Source of the DNA: Diphasiastrum complanatum
Lineage: Eukaryota > Streptophyta > Lycopodiopsida > Lycopodiales > Lycopodiaceae
Assembly: GCA_029204225.1 (NCBI GenBank)
Contig: CM055111.1
Location: 4,660,433-4,724,432 of the forward strand
DNA length: 64,000 bases
Reading direction: 5' to 3'
Position numbers and translations under genes: made by a program. The notes beneath the pieces were generated by a model. The model was not told the DNA's origin, did not search any database, and saw only the letters and a program-made list of their open reading frames with translations. Shown here piece after piece: positions 56,726 through 64,000 of the stretch (within the stretch, counting starts at the first letter, position 1; each line of letters starts with the position of its first letter).

Positions 56726-58368
56726 ATGGTGCAATCCGACCTTTCCGGTCTGTGGGACGAGGTAGACATTGTCAGGCGGGTTGCCGACAAGGCCAACAAG
56801 ACCGGTCAGAAGATCGTGCGCTGCCAATACTATCTCGTCGAGTTTGCTGCATCCCTCACTCGCCTTAAAGGCCATCTGCTCGGTGCACGAGCCAAAAATG
56901 GTGCCACCTTGAATGCCGCCCCTCGTGGCAGCATGACCGTCCCCGACAGGCAGCGACTACTGGATACCTACGGGCCGCGGCTCGTGGCAGGGGAGAACAC
57001 CATTTCGGAGGGCATTCTCCGATTTTGCACCGCTCCTTATGTGGCTGACCCAGAGTTGCTGCCTGCTTGGCTGGCACGCACGAGGAGAGCGAGTGCATCC
57101 TCCTCCGGTCCCTTTGCCCCTCATCCCCCTCAGACAGTTCTGCCTCACGCACCCCCATCTGCTCAGATTCCGATGGATCCCGTCCCATCACGTCCGCTAG
57201 TTGCCACTGCGGTTCCACCACCATCCACTGTTGCTCGCACTCCACCAGTCTACGACTTTCTCATGGACTCTCCGCCACCCGAGCAGGCCCAGGATGCTAC
57301 TGGGCGGGCCTTCGAGGATGTGGAAGAGATCCCTTCTTCCTTCCCTTCCCATCCGGATGACCTCCTCAGCCAGCAGTTTTCGTACCCCATGCCAGATGTT
57401 GCCCCTCCACCAGTGCACCCCACCTATGCTGCTGCACCCATCCCTGCCAGTGCATCCCACTCTCCCCATTCCACGTCTACAGCCGATGCATCCACCAGTG
57501 CCCAGCCGTCGTGTCATCGTCCATTCCCGTCACGGTTGGTGCACCGTGCTGGAGGTCCACCACCTGTCACCCACCAAGGAGAGCCCTTGTGCAGCACACC
57601 ATTCGCGGCTCGCATCAGCCGCACATGGACAGAGAGGCCACACAGGCCGTGGCCAGTCTGATTTACGAGCTGAACCTGCCCTTTGCCATCACCGACTCTG
57701 AGCCCTTCAGAAGGGCCTTCCGCCTTGCACAGTCTGTCAGCCCTAGCTGGAGAGTCCCTAGTTCAGAGGTTGTCCGCACACACATGCTGAGGGATAGGGT
57801 TGAGTCCTTGTCTAGAGAGATGGAGCCTCTACGTCGACATTGGGCCACTTACGGTTGTAGCATCATGTCCGATGGCTGGACTGATGTCAGGAGGAGGCCG
57901 ATCCTCAACATACTGGTCTCCAGTTGCATGGGCACACAGTTTTTGAGGGCAGTGGATTGCAGCAGGGGGAGGAGAGTCATATCTGTAGAGTTCATGTTTA
58001 ATGTCATTAGGTCTTCCATCCTAGCCATAGGCCCACAGCATGTCGTCACGGTGGTGAAGGACAATGCCACGAATTGCATTCAGATGGGTGTACTGTACTG
58101 CTAGAGGCCGAGTTCCCTCATATTGTTCATACCCCCTGTGCAGCCCACGGCATAGACCTTTCGACCATTATGAGCGCATTGCAGGTGATTAGCTATTCTC
58201 CCATAGCATGTTGGTTGACTCCTAGTACGTTGGTTTCATTTCTTCATAAAGTTGTCTCTCTGACATGCAAATTTTAAACCTTGCAGACGAAGATATCTGA
58301 TTTGGAGCGCCAGGTTGACTTGCCTACGGAGAGTACCCATCCCATGCCTGCAGATGACTTGGGCACAT
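56726..58368 (+). pseudogene. hAT-like (DUF659) transposase gene, copy B, internally deleted
   Basis: ATG at 56726. N-terminal BED-like segment (CQYYLVEF, second Cys lost), then a conserved block (MTVPDRQRLLDTYGPRLVAG; FCTAPYVADPELLPAWLAR), a proline-rich linker, a frameshift near 57512, and DUF659 (YGCSIMSDGWTDVRRRP; VVTVVKDNATNC). After HTPCAAHGIDL the sequence jumps to the exon end TIMSALQ. About 1.1 kb, holding most of the hAT core and the dimerisation domain, is missing compared with copy A. The intron 58185-58286 (GTGATTAG...TTGCAG) is the same length, 102 bases, as in copy A. The frame then reads KISDLERQVDLPTESTHPM and stops at TAG (58366-58368), as in copy A. Confidence 0.88.
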
Positions 58369-58373
58369 AGTTG

Positions 58374-59564
58374 ATGGCAGAGAGAGAGAGGGAGCTTGCC
58401 GAGATGAGAGAGAGAGAGCTTGGGCTTGAGCACAGAGAGCCCCCATTGTATGAGGCAGATGAGCCAGTGTCAGAGGATGAGCCCATTCGGGTTGTGTTTG
58501 CCAGACCAGAGAGGGATGAGGCAAATTATACAGGTGTAGGGCACACGCCACGGGCAGGGGTCACAGGTGCATCACGTGGCAGAGGTGGGACACATGGCAC
58601 AGGTTATACCGGCAGACAGGCAGGGCACACAGGGGGGGCCAGTGGCATACCTACCTATGTCGACATGATGGAGGCGGCTCTTGATAGAGGGCAGAGTGGT
58701 TTAGATGCCGGTCCCGCAGATGTTTGGATGCGTGCAGCACAGAGTCATGGCCGTTACTACGACAGCACACCAGAGGAGGCACCTGATGACTTTCATTGCA
58801 CAGATTGGGAGGCCATGCAGGGTCTACAGGGTGCACATGATGAGGCACGGGATGAGGCTTGGGTTGATTCAGGGGTTGGTGCACAGGATGATTCAGAGGT
58901 TGGTGCACAGGATGATTTAGAGGCTGGTGCACAGGATGAGCCCCAAAGCCCAGAGCATTTGTATTCAGATGCCCAGCTGGCCGACTTGGTTGCCACATTG
59001 GATTCAGAGGCCCAGCAAATGCCGAGTGTCAGGGCGCCCCCATCATCTCTTGCCAGCATGCCATACACAGAGTCCCAGCCAGAGCAGCCGCATGAGGTGC
59101 CTACAGTTCCTCCAGTTCCTCAGAGGGTGTATGTGCATCGCACAGCTCCTCCAGTGCCACCGATGCCATTTAGGCCTGTAGCCCCTCCATCGCCGTCCAC
59201 TTCTGCAGCACCAGGTCTCCATGGCAGGCCACCATCTGTGCCCAGGTTTTCTCTTGCAGCGCCCACATCCACAGTGGCTCCTCCAGTGGCAGCACCCACG
59301 TCACATCCTCCTCCTTTGGCAGCACCCAGGATGTACCAGTACCGGCCACCACAGCGCCCCTTTCAGTACATATCGCCATTGTACTCGCCTCCTGCACAGC
59401 CAGTTCCTCCACCTGCAGCAACCCCACGGGCACACACTCCACGAGCTCATCCTCCTCGCTCAGGTGCACAGGGAGTTCCCTCTTTTGCTTCACTATCCCA
59501 GCCGGCCTCAGCTTGGGCCCAGCCTAGCCAGCCAGGTGATTTGCATGGGGTGACGAGGCATTGA
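58374..59564 (+). CDS. Acidic, proline-rich protein encoded downstream of the hAT transposase
   Basis: An open frame of 396 codons from ATG 58374, starting six bases after the transposase TAG. A charged MAERERELAEMRERE start is followed by an acidic stretch (EADEPVSEDEPIRVVFARPE), a Gly/Arg-rich part (GASRGRGGTHGTGYTGRQAG), a repeat of GAQDD units around residue 165-180, and a long Pro/Ala/Ser-rich half with PPVPPMPFRPVAPPSP and PRMYQYRPPQRPFQYISPLY. Copy A keeps the first 130 or so codons. I do not recognise the family. It may be a separate accessory protein, or the C-terminal part of a longer transposase reached by splicing or stop read-through. It is open in the damaged copy B, so expression is possible but unproven. 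Confidence 0.55.
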   Translation: MAERERELAEMRERELGLEHREPPLYEADEPVSEDEPIRVVFARPERDEANYTGVGHTPRAGVTGASRGRGGTHGTGYTGRQAGHTGGASGIPTYVDMMEAALDRGQSGLDAGPADVWMRAAQSHGRYYDSTPEEAPDDFHCTDWEAMQGLQGAHDEARDEAWVDSGVGAQDDSEVGAQDDLEAGAQDEPQSPEHLYSDAQLADLVATLDSEAQQMPSVRAPPSSLASMPYTESQPEQPHEVPTVPPVPQRVYVHRTAPPVPPMPFRPVAPPSPSTSAAPGLHGRPPSVPRFSLAAPTSTVAPPVAAPTSHPPPLAAPRMYQYRPPQRPFQYISPLYSPPAQPVPPPAATPRAHTPRAHPPRSGAQGVPSFASLSQPASAWAQPSQPGDLHGVTRH

Positions 59565-59570
59565 CAGCTC

Positions 59571-59836
59571 CTCTTGTCCGCAAGAGACCAGGAAGGCCCA
59601 AGGGTGCACCGAACAAGAAAGGCAAGGCACAGAAACGGCCAGGGAGGAGAGGACGACCACGCAGGGCTCCAGGTACAGGTAGAGGTGCAGTATCACAGCC
59701 AGTTGGAGCAGGTGTTGTTGGTTTGGCCTGCTTGGGGGCTGATGCGGAGGCTGATTGGGAGGATGAGGATGACGAGTCTTCCCCCTCGGATACACAGCCC
59801 ATGCCAGTTCCAGACAGGCAGAGATATCGGCTGTGA
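59571..59836 (+). CDS. AT-hook-bearing frame after the acidic/proline-rich ORF
   Basis: It overlaps the end of the previous frame in another phase. It reads PLVRKRPGRPKGAPNKKGKA and KRPGRRGRPRRAPGTGRG, two AT-hook motifs (GRPKG and RGRPRR cores) that bind the minor groove of AT-rich DNA, followed by an acidic end (DWEDEDDESSPSD) and a stop at 59836. There is no clear ATG, so it is probably a 3' exon or a frameshifted tail of the upstream protein. A possible acceptor CATTGACAG lies at about 59560. Confidence 0.55.
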
Positions 59837-60439
59837 GAGTCAGCTCGAGGCCCTGAGTTGTCTCCAGAGCATTCGTCAGAGTCAGAGTCAGAGTCAGAGT
59901 CAGAGCCAGAGCATTGATTGTGGCTCTGTTGTTTTAGTTTCAGTAGTTTGTCTCTAGCAGACGGTCTACCGTTGTACTCAGATGATTTTTCACATTATAT
60001 ACAGTGTTTGGCCTACATTATTTGTTGCACATTGTGCGTATGTCGCTCTGTACATGTGATGCTTTATTTTATGTCGAATTCTATGTGCGTGTGTGAATCC
60101 TATTTTCATTTAATTTCGTTTGAAGTGAACGCTAGCTTCACATATATGCACCTACATCATGAGCACATCAATCACCCCTACACCCCAAACGACATTTCAT
60201 AAACACATGTAATACATCTGCATTTAAAAAAATTACAGACATTGCATCTTACATGACCAGGCTCGCGTTGCACAAAAAAACAACTATGTATATATTCAAC
60301 CGTTGTATCAGGATAACATCACATATACTATCATTTTTTTAAGCAGCCATCTAGTTATTTGCTGCACCATAAACTGCCGAAAACTACATAGCAACAGTCC
60401 GCCACATACGGCTGGACCTTATCTATTCTAAACATCCCT
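59837..60439. other. 3' flank of hAT copy B
   Basis: It contains an AGAGTC hexamer array (59874-59910) and AT-rich sequence, presumably the 3' UTRs of two converging genes. Confidence 0.5.
59874..59910. repeat. (AGAGTC)n short array
   Basis: About six hexamer units, the last with a C variant. Confidence 0.9.
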
Positions 60440-60824
60440 CACTGATCCTCCACCGACTCCTCGCCCTCGTCTGGTGCATTGTTTGTCGCTCTTGCTCTGC
60501 CTCCCGGTTAGCCCGAGCTGCCTCCTGGTTAGCCCGACGTCTGGCCGCCCTTTCCCTGACCATGATGAGCTACCGTCATGTGAAATTCATTCCGATTTGC
60601 TCATCCAGATCCAGCTCGACAGCGGGGACAGGATCCACAGCGGGGGCGGGTGGCTCCGGTTCCGGATTTCTCTGTCGAGTCTGTCGCAACATCTCTCGGA
60701 TATCTGCCTCTTGCTTCCGATGTCTCTTGTTGTGCCTTCGGATATCTTCTTCAAGCTTCCTCCTGGCTTCGCCCTCGAGCTTCGGTGGTATGCGCTCTGC
60801 CATCTCGATCGACCTTCTCCTCAT
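60440..60824 (-). pseudogene. Small highly charged coiled-coil gene convergent with the hAT transposase
   Basis: On minus from ATG 60824: MRRRSIEMAERIPPKLEGEA, RKLEEDIRRHNKRHRKQEAD, IREMLRQTRQRN, a Pro/Glu linker (PEPEPPAPAVDPVPAVELDL), then a TGA at 60576-60578. Beyond it the same frame stays open and coding-like (MVRERAARRRANQEAARANR) to about 60440. A TATA-like GGATAAATAG lies at 60976-60985. The Arg/Glu heptad pattern suggests a coiled coil. I do not know the family. The base composition matches the transposase region and differs from nearby AT-rich DNA, so it probably belongs to the element. Confidence 0.5.
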
Positions 60825-60975
60825 AGCACCCTGGTCCTTGAACACCCTCTCACAGCACCCTGGCTCTCAAACAGCCTCTCACAGCCTGTCACCGGCTCTC
60901 GCTTGCTCTCTCGCTGTCTATCACTAGCTCTCTCACAGCCTCTGAAAATGCCGACCACAATGGCATTGTGAGTGC

Positions 60976-60985
60976 CTATTTATCC
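60976..60985 (-). promoter_or_regulatory. TATA-like box of the convergent gene
   Basis: GGATAAATAG on minus, about 150 bases upstream of the ATG at 60824, within C-rich, repeat-like sequence (two copies of CCCCCATGTGATGCT). Confidence 0.45.
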
Positions 60986-60989
60986 CCAC

Positions 60990-61219
60990 AACCTGATCGG
61001 CCATGTGGATACCCATCGTCCCTCCATGTGCCTCTGTACCTGCCCCCATGTGATGCTCCCCCCTGTGTTGGTCTCCCATTGGGCCCATGGTCTGCTCACC
61101 CACAATGCCCATGTGCCTCTGTACTTGCCCCCATGTGATGCTACCCCCCTGTGAATATATAATGTTTTTTTTTAATATTTTTTTTAAATTTTAAAAAATA
61201 ATAATAATAATAATAATTG
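60990..61219. other. Right flank of hAT copy B with AT-rich subterminal block
   Basis: Two imperfect copies of CATGTGCCTCTGTACCTGCC precede an AT block (TTTAATATTTTTTTTAAATT) like those beside the central palindrome, then (AAT)n. A terminal inverted repeat partner was not found, so the end is probably lost. Confidence 0.5.
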
Positions 61220-61274
61220 AGTGGGCAATATGGGTATCAGCTTGAAGCTCTTGACGGACATTAATAAAGATCAT

Positions 61275-61343
<69 letters not shown>
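61220..61343 (+). mobile_element. LINE 3' terminus with (CT)n tail
   Basis: GACGGACATTAATAAAGATC is followed by CT-rich sequence and a (CT)n tract to 61343, the same end as the minus-strand LINEs at 42412 and 46046 but on +. A weak AGCTTGAAGCT hairpin precedes it. Confidence 0.7.
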
Positions 61344-61345
<2 letters not shown>

Positions 61346-61348
<3 letters not shown>

Positions 61349-61773
61349 GGGAGAGAGAGGGTTTATCGTTGTTTTGTGGACTTCAGGAAAGCCTTTGATT
61401 CCGTTCCTCGCTCATTGCTCATCCAGAGACTCCGAGACCTTGGCTTCTCCACCGAGATCGTTCTTGCTGTAATGGCACTTTATGAGCATGTCATGGGATA
61501 TTTCCGGCATAGCAATGGCATATTCGATCACATTTGGAGCACTATTGCGGCGAAGCAAGGTTGTTCCCTCTCACCAGTCCTCTTTGGCCTGTACATTTAT
61601 GAGTTGGAGCGAGTCATTACACAGTGTGGCGGTGCTGGTTGCCAGCTTGGGGACATCTTGATTGTTATCCTCCTTTATGCCGATGATGTGGTATTGGTCT
61701 CACCGACCAGAGAGGGTCTCCAGCGACAGTTGGACTGCCTACATGAGTTTTGTACCAGATGGGGCCTAGGGGT
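61346..61773 (+). pseudogene. LINE reverse transcriptase fragment
   Basis: NGRERVYRCFVDFRKAFDSV, LLIQRLRDLGFSTEIVLAVM, KQGCSLSPVLFGLYIYELER, VILLYADDVVLVSPTREGLQ and FCTRWGLG are standard non-LTR RT motifs, with the catalytic YADD near 61676. It is open from 61346, but starts abruptly at the (CT)n tract and is cut at 61773 by a copia LTR. Confidence 0.93.
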
Positions 61774-62213
61774 TGTTAGAAATAAATGACTATGCTGAAG
61801 TTAATCCATAGGTTACTTTGACCCAAAAGGTCGAGATTTGTGTAACCATGGGTATTTAGTTATTTAGGCCATCTTAAGTTTGTCTTAAGTTCAGTTGGAC
61901 CCAATTTTGGTCATGTACTGACTCGTGGGTCCTTAGGGGTCTAATTTTGTTTAGGGGCCCTATCTTGACTTTTGGGGGTGCCCTACATTTAGTAAGTGGT
62001 TAACCTTAGGGTTTGGTGGCATTTGGTCACATCCAAGTAGAGTACTTAGATGCTCATTGTGTATTCCATTTTATACAGTTTGGCTCTCCATTGCTCTTGT
62101 TGCTGTTTTCTCTCTCTCTCTCTTAGAGTTGGGCGCCCAGCCTCTTCTCTCTTGTTTCTTGTGGAGATTGATTGATAACTAGATCTTGGTGACTTGTCTC
62201 TTGCTTTCCTACA
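61774..62213 (+). mobile_element. Copia 5' LTR (440 bp)
   Basis: TGTTAGAAATAAATGACTAT opens and TTTCCTACA closes it, with the primer-binding site starting at the next base. It interrupts the LINE RT. Related to the minus-strand LTR at 50570-50898. Confidence 0.9.
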
Positions 62214-62225
62214 TGGTATCAGAGC
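62214..62225 (+). promoter_or_regulatory. Retrotransposon primer-binding site (initiator tRNA-Met)
   Basis: TGGTATCAGAGC directly after the LTR end. Confidence 0.92.
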
Positions 62226-62936
62226 TACCGGATCTGCAACAAGCTTGTTTGTTGGCGCCCTACCAGAAGAGGAGCTTCTCTGCTTTTTGTTGTGAAATTT
62301 CAGCATCTTGCTGATCTTTTCAAGTGGAGTTTGGAACAGCTTTTTTGTCTCTTTTCAGGTTGAAGGAGGGCGGCCATCAGAGATCTTGGAGAAGCAAATT
62401 TTGGCACCCAAAAATCAAAATCTCAAATCTGATTTTTATGCAACCAGTTTTCAGCAAGTTTTGTTTGGAGGAGGGCGCCCAAAAATCTGCAACTGATTTT
62501 TGGTTGTGGTGTCTCCTTATCTTGCTGTTTTGTTTTCAGGTTTGCATTTGTGTAGGAGGGCGCCCAAAATTCAGCAAACCCTATTTAGGGTTAGATCAAC
62601 TTGTGGCATTCTCAGCAAGTAGTAAGGTGCTTTCAACAGCCCTATTGGAGTGTGTGTTGAACACACTATTTGGCTTCCTAATTGGGTTTCGGTGGAGGCT
62701 TCAATCGAAGCTAACCTAATTTTCAAGAAGCTGGTTTTTTTGTGCAGAAAGACAACCATCTATCCATTATCTTCTGGGCACTTTGGTTGCAGATTGAAAG
62801 ATATCTTGTACTCCTACTTTCAGCTCTTTGTTTGCTGCAAATTTTTGAGTAGATTTGGTTGTGGAAAGGCTCTCTTTCCTATCTACTACAAGCTGAAATT
62901 TTGTTGGAGGTAAGGGCTAAAGAATCAAAAGCTATC
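62226..62936 (+). mobile_element. Copia leader between primer site and gag
   Basis: No gag motif. It contains three GGAGGGCGCCC-like words (about 62366, 62470 and 62553). No clear gag ATG was found at its end. Confidence 0.65.
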
Positions 62937-64000
62937 GGTTCTTTGTTTAGTGAAGATCGGTTGGATGGCACAAACTACTGCTTGTGGAGTTACATGATGA
63001 AGAATCTTCTCATAGCGAAAGGGCTGTGAGATTTGGTCAATGGTGATGAGGAAAGGCCTCCGTCTTTGGCACCTCCTACACCTCGTGGATCATCATCATC
63101 AACATCATCTTCTCCATCTTCGGAAGAACAAAAGAAGTGGGATAGAAGGGATGCACAAGCACATTCTATGGTTGCTCTTGCTGTGAAAAGATCTATCTTA
63201 CCTCATATTAGGTCTTGTAAGACATCTAAAAGTGCGTGGGATACACTTTATACTATGTATAGAGTCAAAAATCCAGCAAGAGTGGTGTATCTTAGAAATC
63301 AGCTTTCTTTGTTGAAGATGCAAGAAGGGGATCAAGTGACCAATCACTTGACGAAGATCAAGGATCTTCGTGAGGAGCTTCTCAATATTGATGAGATAAT
63401 TGAGGATGCTCAATTTGTTTCCATTACTCTCAACTCATTACCTTCATCTTATCTTCCATTTGTTTCATCTTTGAGTATCTCTCTTAGGGGACAACAACTC
63501 TCCTTTGATGAACTTGTTGGGCTGTTTCTTCAAAAGGAGCAAACGAGGCAAAACTTTGCGGGTGACACTCAACAAGATCAAGCTTTCTTCACGAAAGGCA
63601 AGGGCAAAGGCAAGTCAAAAGGAAAGGGGAAGCCTCCTTCCAAGGATGAGCAAAAGCCCGTTGGAGGTCAAGATGTCAACACTCAAAAGAAGGAAGGGAA
63701 GTGCCATTATTGCAATAGGTATGGGCACTTCATCAAGGATTGTAAGAAGAAGCTTGCGAAAGAGAAGAGTAAAGGAATTGATACTAGTGCTTCACTTGCT
63801 ACTTTGGAGCAAGAGCTTGAAGCTAGTGGTGATCTCTTCAACCAAGACTATGCTTTTGTGTCTAATATTGCTTCTACTAGTACTACTACATCTATGAGGA
63901 ATTCAGATTCTGTTTTGCAAGTTGCTGATTTTCAGCCCATTGAATGGGTGATTGATAGTGGTGCTACTCGTCAAATGACTTCTCGCAAAGAAGCATTTAC
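62937..64000 (+). pseudogene. Copia gag-protease, one stop, runs off the right edge
   Basis: Frame GSLFSEDRLDGTNYCLWSYM...AKGL, then TGA at 63027-63029 where the family usually has Trp, then an uninterrupted frame to 64000. It reads Gag (KWDRRDAQAHSMVALAVKRS; WDTLYTMYRVKNPARVVYLR; FDELVGLFLQKEQTRQNFAG), a Lys/Gly-rich stretch, the zinc knuckle CHYCNRYGHFIKDC near 63702, and the protease start EWVIDSGATRQMTS near 63945. Apart from that single TGA the visible part is intact, making it the youngest-looking retroelement here. Integrase and RT would lie beyond the window. Confidence 0.93.

Overview
The window is nuclear DNA of a land plant, most likely a flowering or other seed plant with a repeat-rich genome. 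Evidence: three host genes with plant-specific architecture (a UBA2-type RNA-binding protein, a plastocyanin-like/early nodulin-like arabinogalactan protein, and a SAWADEE-domain SHH1/SHH2 protein), GT-AG introns, Ty1/copia LTRs followed by plant-type initiator-tRNA(Met) primer sites, and many decayed retroelements. No prokaryotic-style operon, rRNA, intact tRNA gene or CRISPR array was seen. The species cannot be named from this sequence.

Layout. 1-4.1 kb: tail of a Ty3/gypsy reverse transcriptase, then gene-poor DNA with an 86-bp tRNA-like retroposon. 4.1-9.6 kb: a UBA2-like gene on + with a site II/telo-box/TATA promoter, and a long 3' region made of tandemly duplicated segments with splice-acceptor-like sites. 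9.6-25.5 kb: gene-poor DNA with three decayed copia elements, one palindromic MITE-like element, an LTR and a second copy of the tRNA-like retroposon. 25.6-27.35 kb: a two-exon phytocyanin gene on -. 27.4-39.5 kb: LINE, copia and gypsy fragments, including a gypsy-protease/copia-RT fusion, microsatellites and a LINE RT relic. 39.5-50.2 kb: the 3' exons of an SHH1/SHH2 gene on -, with an intron of about 8 kb filled by a LINE, LINE tails and gypsy pieces. 50.5-52.7 kb: two copia LTRs. 52.7-61.2 kb: a large head-to-head inverted pair of hAT-like (DUF659) transposons meeting at a palindromic (TA)n centre. 61.2-64 kb: a LINE tail, a LINE RT fragment, and a copia element inserted in it that runs off the right edge with an open gag-protease frame.

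The most unusual material is the hAT pair. Both copies carry a proline-rich insertion between a degenerate BED-like finger and DUF659, both end the transposase at the same TAG, and both continue into a downstream acidic/proline-rich reading frame that in the better copy is followed by an AT-hook frame. A convergent small charged gene lies beyond it. Also notable are a LINE lineage whose 3' ends share a stem-loop, (A)TTAATAAAG and often a (CT)n tail, and a very short tRNA-like SINE seen twice with direct repeats. Assignments rest on reading translations and motifs by eye, with no database search.
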